A stretch of 64,000 nt of DNA from JADJNY01 sp046349615. GTDB lineage: Bacteria; Planctomycetota; UBA1135; GCA-002686595. The notes beneath the pieces are model-generated. The model did no database searches and was not told where the DNA came from. It saw only the letters and a list, made by a program, of their open reading frames with translations. The stretch spans positions 1 through 64,000 of the forward strand of contig JAXMBZ010000012.1 in assembly GCA_046349615.1 (NCBI GenBank), read 5' to 3'. The translations under genes and the position numbers were made by a program. Below, piece after piece: positions 46,207-56,369 of the stretch (positions are counted from its first letter, which is position 1; every line of letters starts with the position of its first letter).

Positions 46207-47082
46207 GTGGCGATCGAAAAACGACTGGGGCGTGGTCTGGGCTCGTTGTTGGGTTCTTCGGATGTCTCTGATGCCCAGAAGAGGACCTCGGAGCTGCCGG
46301 TCGAGCAGATTCGGCCGAACCCGTTCCAGCCGCGTCGGCATTTCGAGCCTGAGGCGCTCGAGGAACTCTCCCAGAGCATTCGACAGCATGGGGTGCTGCA
46401 ACCCATCGTCGTCAGGAGCACTCCTCAGGGCTTCGAACTCATCGCCGGGGAGCGGCGACTTCGGGCGTCCAAGTTGGCTGGGCGCACCACGATCCCCGCG
46501 GTGGTTCGTGACGACGTCTCGGACAGGGACCTGCTCGAATTGGCACTCGTCGAGAACGTCCAGCGCCAAGACCTGAATCCCCTCGAGCGCGCGCTCGGCT
46601 TCCGGCGCATGCAGGATGAATTGGGGTTGACCCAGGAGGCCGTCGCCGACGCCGTGGGGCTCAAGCGAGCGACGGTCGCCAATCACCTCCGCCTTCTGGA
46701 CCTTCCTGCGCCGGTTCAAGAGGGGCTGGGACGCGGCCTGCTCTCCATGGGACACGCGCGCGCGCTCCTGTCGCTCCCCAGCGCAAAGCAGCAGGAGCAG
46801 TGGATGGCGCGAATCGTGCGCGATGACCTGTCGGTACGTCAGGTCGAGCAACTCGTCCGGGTGGAGGCCAAGCCGGCTCCGGCTGCAACCGCGAGCAAGG
46901 AGTTGCTCCCCCACGGTGCCTGGGTCACGACGCTCGAGGAGCGTCTGCGCACCCGCCTCGGTACGAAGGTCTCCATTCGGAATGGGCCTGGATACCGTGG
47001 GGACATCTCGATCAGCTTCTTCGGGAGGGAGGATCTCGACCGACTGGTGGAGGCCCTCGCACCCTCCGAGAAACTGCGCTGA
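46207..47082 (+). CDS. parB: chromosome-partitioning protein ParB
   Basis: A 291-residue ParB/Spo0J. The N-terminus EKRLGRGLGSLLG is the ParA-contact region. QIRPNPFQPRRHFEPEALEEL, QHGVLQPIVV and GERRLRASKLAGRTTIPAVV (the CTP-binding GERR box) follow, then ENVQRQDLNPLERALGFRRM. The helix-turn-helix is LTQEAVADAVGLKRATVANH. The C-terminal dimer domain ends ISISFFGREDLDRLVEAL. GTG 46207 has a GGGGAGG ribosome site. It loads on the parS site 43 bp past its stop. Confidence 0.95.
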   Translation: MAIEKRLGRGLGSLLGSSDVSDAQKRTSELPVEQIRPNPFQPRRHFEPEALEELSQSIRQHGVLQPIVVRSTPQGFELIAGERRLRASKLAGRTTIPAVVRDDVSDRDLLELALVENVQRQDLNPLERALGFRRMQDELGLTQEAVADAVGLKRATVANHLRLLDLPAPVQEGLGRGLLSMGHARALLSLPSAKQQEQWMARIVRDDLSVRQVEQLVRVEAKPAPAATASKELLPHGAWVTTLEERLRTRLGTKVSIRNGPGYRGDISISFFGREDLDRLVEALAPSEKLR

Positions 47083-47107
47083 CAGGCGCCGTCGAGGCTC
47101 CAGACAA

Positions 47108-47157
47108 AACACCGGGGGGGTGGATGTTCCACGTGGAACACTCACCCCCCCGGTGTT
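47108..47157. terminator. bidirectional terminator hairpin enclosing parS
   Basis: AACACCGGGGGGGTG (47108-47122) and CACCCCCCCGGTGTT (47143-47157) are perfect 15-bp arms. The 20-bp loop holds the parS palindrome. It lies between convergent parB and the cyclophilin gene; TTTT follows it on the minus strand and a weak T-run on the plus strand. Confidence 0.8.
47125..47140. promoter_or_regulatory. parS: parS centromere site
   Basis: TGTTCCACGTGGAACA is a perfect 16-bp palindrome and fits the consensus TGTTYCACGTGRAACA bound by ParB. It is the only such site I see in the window. Confidence 0.93.
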
Positions 47158-47172
47158 GTGATTTCTAGTGGA

Positions 47173-48189
47173 TCAGGGCACTTCGACCGACTGCAGGGTC
47201 GTCGGGTCCTCCGGGCGCTCCGTGTTTTCGACGAGCTTGGCCCCTTCGATCTTCGCAACGACGTCTGTGCCTTCGATCACCTTGCCGAACACCACATTCT
47301 GGCCGTCGAGCGAGTGCGCCTCGGCCGTCGTGATGAGGAACTGACAACCCGAGCTCTGCGCGTCGCCGGGCTTCTTCCACATCGACAGGTACCCTGCGAA
47401 GTGGCTCAGGCCCGTCTTCTCCCGCTCGATACCCGCCTCCGTGGCACCCTGACCCCATTTGGTCACGTCCGCTTCCTTGGTGTTCGGGTCGCCGCCCTGG
47501 ATCCAGCTGCCCTTTCGAACCGCGTGGAACTTGGTCCCGGCGTAGAAGCCCTCTCGAGCGAGCTTGAGGAAGTTCTCGACGTGCTTGGGGGCCAGGTTGG
47601 GGTAGAGCTGGACGACGATGGTGCCCTTGTCTGTGTTCAGACGCACCTTGGGAGCGTCGGCAGGCGGCGGGGGGTTGTCAAAGAGCGCTGCATGGGCAGC
47701 GGTCCACGACTTCAGATTGTCGATCCGGGCTGACAGGACGTCGACGGCGCTCTGGGGAGCCCCCGAGGCGCTGAAGGCAAAGGCCTGCTGCACCAAGGGG
47801 TGGGAGGGAAACCGCGTGCGAAGCTGCTCGATGGATTGTTTTGCAGCTTCGTAGTCGCGCTTTTCCAGTGCGCTCTTTGCAGCGATGAATAGGGCCCAGG
47901 GGGCGGCTTGCGACTGGCTCTCGCGGTCCGCGACGGTCTTCAGCTCGTCGGGCGAGCCCGTGAGCGCACCCATCGGGTCCCGCGTGGCCACGGCCATCAA
48001 GGAGTCCCAGCCCTGGATGAGCACTTGACGTTCCGACTCCGCCTGGGAGACGCGGAAGATCACGAACCCCGTCACCGCGAGCACGACGACCACGCCGAGC
48101 TTCCAGTACTTCTCGACGAGGAGGGCGAGCCCCGACTTCTCGGAGGTCGCGGCGATGGTGACGGCGGTGGGGGCCTTGTGTTGTGCCAT
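47173..48189 (-). CDS. membrane-anchored cyclophilin-type peptidyl-prolyl isomerase
   Basis: A 338-residue protein: MAQHKAPTAV, one membrane helix (LGVVVVLAVTGFVIFRV, about residues 32-48), a helical TPR/YfgM-like region (about 55-160) and a cyclophilin domain (about 175-338). In it TKFHAVRKGSWIQGGDP is the catalytic loop, with the usual F-H-R mostly kept, and SGCQFLITTAEAHSLDGQN and VFGKVIEGTDVVAKI follow. The catalytic domain faces the periplasm. The usual Arg position reads FHAVRKG rather than FHRVI. The gene is divergent from the secreted protein at 48462. Confidence 0.85.
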   Translation of the reverse strand: MAQHKAPTAVTIAATSEKSGLALLVEKYWKLGVVVVLAVTGFVIFRVSQAESERQVLIQGWDSLMAVATRDPMGALTGSPDELKTVADRESQSQAAPWALFIAAKSALEKRDYEAAKQSIEQLRTRFPSHPLVQQAFAFSASGAPQSAVDVLSARIDNLKSWTAAHAALFDNPPPPADAPKVRLNTDKGTIVVQLYPNLAPKHVENFLKLAREGFYAGTKFHAVRKGSWIQGGDPNTKEADVTKWGQGATEAGIEREKTGLSHFAGYLSMWKKPGDAQSSGCQFLITTAEAHSLDGQNVVFGKVIEGTDVVAKIEGAKLVENTERPEDPTTLQSVEVP

Positions 48190-48461
48190 GGGGGGCTCAT
48201 CTCGGCCTCGGGAGGTGAGAACCTGCGGTCCGAGGCTGTTTTCCAGCTTGGGGCGCGAGCCGCGCGCGGCGAACAGCCTGGGCTGCCCTTCCCCGCGCAA
48301 CGATCACGCATTCTTGTCGAGACGCCATCCTATCGAGCCCGTCCAGCAGCGGACAAGCCTCGCGCAGTCCAAACACCCTGCGCGGCATGAGGACCCGGCC
48401 AAGGCTACGATGCCGACTCGAACGCAGGGCCACCCTCGGCCAGCGACACCCCGGAGTCCGC

Positions 48462-49970
48462 ATGTTTCACGCAGTCATCCTCAGCTTGGCGCTCGTCTCG
48501 CCTTCCACCCATGAAGCGCTGACTTCCATTACCGAAACACTGCCCACGGCCCAGCAACCGCAGCAGGATGCGGAGTTCGAGAAGCGCCGAAAGGACGCGG
48601 GCAACGACGTCGACAAGCTCTGGGACGTCTACAAGTGGTGCAAGGAGCAGAAGAAGGACGACAAGGGCCGGTCGGTCCTGCGGCAGATCATCAAGATCGA
48701 CCCGAACCACGAAGACGCGAACACCGCGCTCGGATACGTCAAGTACGACGGGAAGTGGTTCCCCTCGCAGAAGAAGGTCGACGAGTACAAGAAGCAGCAG
48801 GAGGGCAAACCTGCGGCTCCGGCGGCCGATGGGCTCGTCGACTACAAGGGCAAGCGTGTGCCGCCCGGGGACGTGCCCTTACTGGAAAAGGGGCTCGTGA
48901 AGGACGACTCAGGGAACTGGGTCGACGGCGAGGAGTACAAGAAGAAGCAGGAAGGTTGGATTCGCCAGGACCTCGAGTGGGTGTCTCCCAAGGAGAAGGA
49001 GAACATCGACAAAGGCCTTTGGAAGTGCGGGGAGAAGTGGCTCTCGCTGGACGAAGCGAACAAGTTCCACAGCGAGCTCTTCCAGTGGTGGCGACTTCCG
49101 ACGGAACACTACCACCTGTACACGACGTGCGAGCGCACGGTCGCGCTGGACAAGCTCAAGAAGACGCTGGACGCCGCGTGGGAGGACCTCGTCAAGGTCT
49201 TCGGCGCGCAGCCCGCGAAGCCGCCGATCGTGATCGTGTTGCGCGACGATCGTCAGTACAACCTGTTCGCGGGCGGCGACGAGGAAGCGGGCGTGCCGTC
49301 TGCAGACACGCGCGGGCTCGCAAGTGCGCACCACGCGTTCTTCTCCGAAATCGCTCTCGATCTCGGCGGGCAGTTCCTCCTGCCGGGCATCGGCTACTGG
49401 GACACGACGACGGAGGTCGGCAACAAGTGGGGGCCTCACTCGGTTCGTTGCGCTCTCGGTCTAGCCTTCGCCGATGCGATCGATCCGAGCACGAAGACGA
49501 TGGAGGCCGCGCGCGAGGCGGTGCGCAAGAAGAAGCAGATCGAGCGCAGCTTCCTCAAGGACTACGCGGAGGAGAAGCGCCTCCCGGAGTGGTTCCGCAC
49601 CGGTGGTGCGGCGTATACGGAGCGCTACTTCATCGACATCTTCGTCGGCCAGGGAGGGAACAATCACTGGGCCCGGGACTGGTCGGTGCAGAACATCGTG
49701 AACAAGGGCGGTCTCCGGCCGCTGAAGCAACTCCTCGATGCGAAGGTCACCGTCGAAGGTGGCGATGCCGCGAAGCTGATGAACGAAATGGGCCTCGTGA
49801 TGGCCTTCATCCTCGACGGGAAGTGCGCGACCGTCGTCGAGAAGCACAAGGCGCTGCAGGAAGCCCTCAAGGCCAACAAGGACAAGAAGGAACTCTCCGC
49901 GGCCGCACAGGCGCTCGCCGAGGAGGTCATGAAGCACGAAACCGACCTGCGCAAGTTCGCAGGGATCTGA
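48462..49970 (+). CDS. secreted protein of unknown function (502 residues)
   Basis: GGAG precedes ATG 48462 by 6 nt. A short signal peptide (MFHAVILSLALVSPSTHEAL) is likely. Residues about 45-200 are Lys/Trp-rich with repeated WF/W...EEY segments: GKWFPSQKKVDEYKK, GNWVDGEEYKKKQEGW and EKWLSLDEANKF. Residues about 205-450 resemble the fold of planctomycete peptidase-like proteins (IVIVLRDDRQYNLF, RLPEWFRTGGAAYTERYF). The HExxH zinc motif expected there is missing. I cannot assign a function. The next gene starts 6 bp after its stop. Confidence 0.75.
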   Translation: MFHAVILSLALVSPSTHEALTSITETLPTAQQPQQDAEFEKRRKDAGNDVDKLWDVYKWCKEQKKDDKGRSVLRQIIKIDPNHEDANTALGYVKYDGKWFPSQKKVDEYKKQQEGKPAAPAADGLVDYKGKRVPPGDVPLLEKGLVKDDSGNWVDGEEYKKKQEGWIRQDLEWVSPKEKENIDKGLWKCGEKWLSLDEANKFHSELFQWWRLPTEHYHLYTTCERTVALDKLKKTLDAAWEDLVKVFGAQPAKPPIVIVLRDDRQYNLFAGGDEEAGVPSADTRGLASAHHAFFSEIALDLGGQFLLPGIGYWDTTTEVGNKWGPHSVRCALGLAFADAIDPSTKTMEAAREAVRKKKQIERSFLKDYAEEKRLPEWFRTGGAAYTERYFIDIFVGQGGNNHWARDWSVQNIVNKGGLRPLKQLLDAKVTVEGGDAAKLMNEMGLVMAFILDGKCATVVEKHKALQEALKANKDKKELSAAAQALAEEVMKHETDLRKFAGI

Positions 49971-49976
49971 AGCGCC

Positions 49977-52280
49977 ATGATCGTCGCTGCGTTCCTGCTG
50001 AGCTGCGTCGGTGGCGTCGAGTCGAACGCATTCCATCCCGCGCGCCCGGACCTCTTCATGGAGGTGCCCGACGTGTCGGGCCTCGTGTCGAAGCTGGGCT
50101 CCGCGCCAGCGGGTCGGTTCGTCGACGATCCCGACGTGCAGAAGCTCGGTGCGCTGACGCAGCAATTGGGCTACGACCTCGGCGCGCTCGTGCGCAGCGC
50201 GGCTCCGCGACTCTCGGACGATCCAACTCCGGGGCCGCTGTTCGCGCCGGGGGACCTCGGACGCGTCGCGATCTCGTGGAGCGGGCTCGACGCAACGGAA
50301 GGTGGTCCCCGCGAGTTGGAGAAGCGCGCCGGCGTCATGATCGTGTGCGACTTCGCAAGCGAAGCCGGTGCTCAACGGATGACGGCCGCTCTGCGCGCAG
50401 CGAAATGGCTCGTCGACGCGGCTCCGCAAACGGAAGGCGGTCCGGCCGTTCTCGAGTGCGGCGGAGAACAGCTGCCGATCGAACGCCACCACCTGAGCGC
50501 ACTCTTCCTGGAGCTCGATTCGTGGAGCACGCGCCAGGGCACGCGTTGGATCCTCGGCGCGGGCACGCAGACGCCCGAACACGTCTCCGCGCGCCTCGCG
50601 GGCAAGGAGCCTGCGCTCGCGGCACGTGAAGTCCTCTTCGCGAGCGAGCAGGGATTCACTCCGACCAGCGGAACGACCGTGCTGCGGATCCACTCGGACC
50701 TCGCGACGATCCCGTTCCTCGAATCCATGGACGACACCGGCTTGGGCGGAACGCTACTCACGTCGCTCGTTCCCTTCGTGGGAGCACGGGGCGAGTGGAG
50801 GATCGAGCTGCGCGGAGACCGCTTCGTGACGGAGAGCTCGTATGTGCGGCTCGCGGCGACGTCGCCGTTCGACGCCCTGCAAGCACGCACGCACGTCGAG
50901 GCGCGCGCGGCGTCGTTCGTGCCGAAGGAAGCCGTGGGGGCGTGGGTCACCGAGATCGTGCCCGAGAAGCTCGGTCCCGTGCTCGAGAGCTTGCTCACGA
51001 GCGGTGCGGGAACTCCCGCGGCGAGCGACGAAACGTCCGGCGCCACGTCGACACCGAAGGCGAGCGCGGGGTCGGCCGCCTTGCCGAACGAACGCGACGC
51101 GCGCATCGCGGCGGGCTTCGCGAAGGCGCTCGGGTCGAACGCCGCGATCGCGATGCTCCCGATCACGAGCCTTCCCGTCGGGGGCAACGGTTCGATGCTC
51201 CCGCGCATGCTCGTCACGTTCGAGCTGCGCGACAAGGAAGCCTTCACGAAGGCGTTCGAGGAGTTCAAGGCACGCCTGCAGGAAGCTCGGCCGAAGCTCG
51301 AGATCGAAGAGCGCCCCTACCACAAGATCCCGATCACGGTCTTCACGGACGGTGGGGGAGAAGAGCGCGCCGCGCCTGCGTCGGAGAACCCGCTCGCCGG
51401 TTTGCTGAGCACGGACAGCGCGAAGCCGTGCGTCGTCGTCCTCGGCGAACGCGTGCTCGTCACGCTGTCGCCGACTCACGCCCGCAGCGAGATCCAGCGC
51501 TACGAGAAGCAGAACGCCGCGAATGCCGAACCCGACGTCCATCCGCTCGCGGCGCCGGGCCGCATCCCGAGCGATGCGATCGAAGCGTCGACGCTCGATT
51601 GGTCGGGCCTGTTCGGCAAGCTCTACGACGTCGCGCGCGGGTTCGCGCCGATGCTGGCTCAAGGCGAAGCGCTGCCGTTCGATCCCGCGACGCTCCCGGC
51701 GTCGGGCACGTTCACGCGCTTCTTCCAGCCGTCGTACTCGTGGACGAAGCTGCGCGACGGCCAGCTGTACACGTACTCCGAGTCGTCGTTCGGTCCCGAG
51801 ACGCCGATCACGCTCGCCGCGGTGTTCGCGGGGATCTCGCGCACGCAAGGCGGCCCGGCGGCAGGACTGCTCGGCGGCGGCGCGCTCGGTCGTCGACCGG
51901 GATCGACGAACGCCACGCAGCCCGACGCGCCGAAGAAGAACGCGCCGTCGGTCGCAGCGAAGGCCGATGTGACGAAGCCGGCACCGGTTGCGAAGGACGA
52001 GTCGCGCGAGAAGACGCTCGCTGCGCTGCGCTCCGTGAAGACGGGCATCGCGGTGTACCGTTCGCAGACAGGGCACGTGCCCGTGAAGCTCGCGGACTTG
52101 CTCACGGGAACCGACAGCTTCCCGAAGGGCTTCCTCGACCCCGCGGTCGTCCCGCAGGACGCGTGGTCGCACGAGCTGCGCTACACGCCCGAGGCGAACG
52201 GCGCGAAGTACAAGCTCTGGTCGCTCGGTCCCGACGGCGTCGATCAGGAAGGCGCGGGGGACGACGTGCTCGCGCCGTGA
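49977..52280 (+). CDS. secreted or lipoprotein of unknown function with a C-terminal GspG-like domain
   Basis: A 767-residue protein. MIVAAFLLSCVGG looks like a short lipoprotein signal, though it lacks basic residues. Residues about 25-640 show repeated alpha/beta units of no known family (RPDLFMEVPDVSGLVSKL, TTVLRIHSDLATIPFLESMD). A Pro/Lys linker follows. Residues about 683-767 match the periplasmic domain of the major pseudopilin GspG: TGIAVYRSQTGHVPVKLADLL, DPAVVPQDAWSHELRY and YKLWSLGPDGVDQEGAGDDV, including the calcium-loop-like end. The pilin membrane helix is missing. It is in one operon with the gene at 48462. Confidence 0.75.
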   Translation: MIVAAFLLSCVGGVESNAFHPARPDLFMEVPDVSGLVSKLGSAPAGRFVDDPDVQKLGALTQQLGYDLGALVRSAAPRLSDDPTPGPLFAPGDLGRVAISWSGLDATEGGPRELEKRAGVMIVCDFASEAGAQRMTAALRAAKWLVDAAPQTEGGPAVLECGGEQLPIERHHLSALFLELDSWSTRQGTRWILGAGTQTPEHVSARLAGKEPALAAREVLFASEQGFTPTSGTTVLRIHSDLATIPFLESMDDTGLGGTLLTSLVPFVGARGEWRIELRGDRFVTESSYVRLAATSPFDALQARTHVEARAASFVPKEAVGAWVTEIVPEKLGPVLESLLTSGAGTPAASDETSGATSTPKASAGSAALPNERDARIAAGFAKALGSNAAIAMLPITSLPVGGNGSMLPRMLVTFELRDKEAFTKAFEEFKARLQEARPKLEIEERPYHKIPITVFTDGGGEERAAPASENPLAGLLSTDSAKPCVVVLGERVLVTLSPTHARSEIQRYEKQNAANAEPDVHPLAAPGRIPSDAIEASTLDWSGLFGKLYDVARGFAPMLAQGEALPFDPATLPASGTFTRFFQPSYSWTKLRDGQLYTYSESSFGPETPITLAAVFAGISRTQGGPAAGLLGGGALGRRPGSTNATQPDAPKKNAPSVAAKADVTKPAPVAKDESREKTLAALRSVKTGIAVYRSQTGHVPVKLADLLTGTDSFPKGFLDPAVVPQDAWSHELRYTPEANGAKYKLWSLGPDGVDQEGAGDDVLAP

Positions 52281-52305
52281 GCGCGCGACGACGCGTCGTA
52301 GGCGC

Positions 52306-53070
52306 ATGAGCACGCTCGAAGCCGAACCGACGCGCTCCGAGTCCGACGACGAAGTTCCGCGGAGCGTGAAGAAGCCGCGCTCGCCGTGGCGACGACGTTG
52401 GAAGCAACTCCGCCGCCGCGTCGGGCTCGTGCTCGTGAGCGCGTGCGGACCGTTCGTGCTCGGGCGTCTCGCGCGCACGTGGAAGCTCGAGGTCCTCGGC
52501 GAGGCACACCTCGACCGCGCGCTCGGCGAGCATCGCGGTCACTTCATGGCGCTGTGGCACGGAAGGATGGTGCTCGGTCTGCCGCACCACGGGAAGCGCG
52601 ACTGGCACGTGCTCGTGTCGCCGAGCGCCGACGGCGACATCTCGCAGCGCCTGCTCGAGGGCTTTCGTTACTCGGTGATCCGCGGATCATCGAGCCGCGG
52701 CGGAGCGCGTGCGCTGCGCGAGATGCTCGCGGTGCTCGAGCGCGGCTCCGTGCTCGTCATCACGCCCGACGGACCGCGCGGTCCGCGGCACTCGATGAAC
52801 CCCGGGCTCGCGTGGATGGCGCGTGCGACCGGCTACCCGATCGTGCCCGTCGGTTTCGGCGTGGATCGAGCGTGGAGGCTCGCGAGCTGGGACCGCTTCA
52901 CGCTGCCCAAGCCGCGCGCGCGCATCGCGATGGTCTACGGCGAGCCCGTGCACGTCCCGCGCGACGCGACGCCGGAGACGCTGGCCCGCGCGACGGAGCA
53001 GGTGCGCGAGAACCTGATCGCGGCCGAGAAGCGCGGGTTCGAGCACTTGGGCGTGTCCACGGATTGGTGA
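52306..53070 (+). CDS. lysophospholipid-acyltransferase-like protein (DUF374)
   Basis: A 254-residue protein of the DUF374 branch of acyltransferases, which are linked to lipid A or phospholipid acylation. A basic N-terminus (KKPRSPWRRRWKQLRRRVG) precedes one helix. GHFMALWHGRMVLGL carries the His of the HxxxxD-like motif, LVSPSADGDI the Asp, and SVLVITPDGPRGPRHSMNP is the signature. GYPIVPVGFGVDRAWRLASW closes the core. It starts 25 bp after the preceding gene and is probably its operon partner. Confidence 0.85.
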   Translation: MSTLEAEPTRSESDDEVPRSVKKPRSPWRRRWKQLRRRVGLVLVSACGPFVLGRLARTWKLEVLGEAHLDRALGEHRGHFMALWHGRMVLGLPHHGKRDWHVLVSPSADGDISQRLLEGFRYSVIRGSSSRGGARALREMLAVLERGSVLVITPDGPRGPRHSMNPGLAWMARATGYPIVPVGFGVDRAWRLASWDRFTLPKPRARIAMVYGEPVHVPRDATPETLARATEQVRENLIAAEKRGFEHLGVSTDW

Positions 53071-53376
53071 AGCTGCCGCGCGCTCGAGTGAGAGCGCAGG
53101 GCTGTTCGAACCTCTTCCGCGCGCAGAGCGCGGTCGCGCACGCGACTCCAGCCGCCACACGTCACCGCTCGAGCACGGGCACGCACGGGGTGGAGAATCG
53201 ACGCGAGCATCGAGGGCGCGCGGCGGGTGCGTTGTCGCGAAGCCACGGTCGCTCGATCCTCGGCGGACCTCGGCGCAGCACGAGGCGCGTCCGCGCCACT
53301 CGATAGGACGCGTAGAACGGCACGACACGATGCACACGCTCGCGTTCCACGCCGCGAGTACGATGAGCACGAGCCG
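53071..53376. other. 306-bp intergenic region, nothing clear
   Basis: It separates the DUF374 gene from the DUF72 gene on the same strand. No hairpin with a T-run and no open frame with a recognised product is seen. Confidence 0.4.
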
Positions 53377-54294
53377 ATGAACGCCGTCCAAGCCACTCCC
53401 GCGACCCGCCCGATCCACGTCGGGCCCGCGGGTTGGTCGTATCCCGACTGGGAAGGGCGCGTCTATCCATCGACGAAGCCGCACGGGTTCCATCCGCTCG
53501 CGCATCTCGCGCGCTACTTCGACTGCATCGAAGTGAACAGCAGCTTCTACGCGCTCCCACGCCGCGAGCATGCCGAACGCTGGGTGCAACTCGTCGGCGC
53601 GCGACCCGGCTTCCGCTTCTACGTGAAGCTCTTGCGCGACTTCACGCATCTGCCCGAGGAGCCCGACGCGGAGTGGAACGCTCGCGCGCGCGCGTTCCGC
53701 GAGGGCATCGAGCCGCTCGTGCGCGTGCGCAAGCTCGGTGCGTTGCTCGTGCAGTTCCCCGTGACGTTCCTGCACGGGAAGAGCGAAGTGCGGCGGCTCG
53801 GTCGACTGCACGCGATGTTCGCCGACTTGCCGATCGTGGTCGAGCTGCGTCATCAATCGTGGTTCACGCCGCCGGCGCTCGCGATGCTTCGCGGGCTGTC
53901 TTGCTCGCTCGCCTACATCGATCTGCCGCCCGCGTGGAACCATCCGCCGCCGTGGCACGAGCCCACCGGCAAGGTCGGCTACCTGCGGCTGCACGGGCGC
54001 AACTCCGCGAGCTGGTTCCGCCACGACGCGGAGCGCGACGACAAGTACGACTACCTCTACTCGCGCACGGAGCTCGACCCGCTCGTGCAGCGGGCGCGAC
54101 GCATCGCGAGCCGTCACGACGAGACGGCGGTGATCACGAACAACCACTTCTCGGGCAAGGCGGTCGCGAACGCGATCGAGATCCTGTTCCTGCTCGACGG
54201 CAAGCCGCCGCTCGCGCCGCTGGAGCTCGTCCAGGCGTTCCCCGAACTCGGTCCGATGAGTCGTATCGACGGACAACAACCGCTCTTCGGATGA
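53377..54294 (+). CDS. DUF72 (YecE-like) protein
   Basis: A 305-residue TIM-barrel-like protein of the DUF72 family. VGPAGWSYPDWEGRVYP, the strand CIEVNSSFYALP, FRFYVKLLRDFTH, VQFPVTFLHG, IVVELRHQSWF and VGYLRLHGRN are the family motifs, in order. FSGKAVANAIEILFLL closes the barrel. The role is unknown. It stands alone. Confidence 0.88.
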   Translation: MNAVQATPATRPIHVGPAGWSYPDWEGRVYPSTKPHGFHPLAHLARYFDCIEVNSSFYALPRREHAERWVQLVGARPGFRFYVKLLRDFTHLPEEPDAEWNARARAFREGIEPLVRVRKLGALLVQFPVTFLHGKSEVRRLGRLHAMFADLPIVVELRHQSWFTPPALAMLRGLSCSLAYIDLPPAWNHPPPWHEPTGKVGYLRLHGRNSASWFRHDAERDDKYDYLYSRTELDPLVQRARRIASRHDETAVITNNHFSGKAVANAIEILFLLDGKPPLAPLELVQAFPELGPMSRIDGQQPLFG

Positions 54295-54905
54295 GGTCGA
54301 GCCGCGAGCGAGCACCGGGCGAGGTCGCGCGCGGAGGTCCGTTTCCGCGTCGGGCGGCGAGGTCCGAGCGGCCGCGCCCACGTCGAGGAGGACCGCGAGC
54401 CCCACGGGGGTGAGCCAACGGAGCGCGCCCGAGAGAGTCGGCCCGGAGGCCGCTCGCGGCCGGATCGGCCCACAAAGCGACTTCGTGATAAGCGGCGTGC
54501 TCACGCCGTTCATGAGCTGTGATCAGGGCGGCGCGAGTGCGTCGCCGGGGCCGCCGAGGGAGCTCACGTCGTGCTTTCCGGGCCGGGAGCCTACCGGGTC
54601 CTCCCGCGCCCGCCGCCCGCGGCGGTCCGAGGCCCGGCCTCCTCTCCGCGATCCGGAGCGCGAGGCGTCGTGTTCCTACTCCGCCTCCGAGGCGTCCGGG
54701 CGCGGCCCGGTCCACGCTGAACTCACCGAGCGTCCGCCGACCCCAGCCCGGCGGAAACCTCTCCGACGCGCACGCCCCTGACACCCGCGCCGCAAGCCGC
54801 TATCCTGTTCGCCCCCAAACGGTTGGGAGCGCCGATCCACGTCCGGATCCGCCGCGCTCCGAACCCGGAACCTCGCGGGCGCCGTCGGCGTCCCCCTCGC
54901 GCTTC
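54295..54905. other. 611-bp intergenic region upstream of the glycosyltransferase gene
   Basis: No convincing gene. A near-perfect palindrome CGGCGTG-CT-CACGCCG lies at 54493-54508 in a less GC-rich patch and might be a regulator site. TATCCT at 54801-54806 is a possible -10 element about 100 bp before the GTG start. Confidence 0.4.
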
Positions 54906-56324
<1,419 letters not shown>

Positions 56325-56369
56325 TCGCGCACCCGCGCCGCGCTTTCAGGACGTAGCATCACGTCCGTC

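Noticed and set aside
48462..49970. Zinc metalloprotease call for the secreted protein
   Set aside because: The fold-like segments are present but the HExxH motif is absent, so no enzyme activity is claimed.
54493..54508. CGGCGTG-CT-CACGCCG as a regulator site
   Set aside because: Isolated, with no second copy and no link to a known family; noted only in the gap description.
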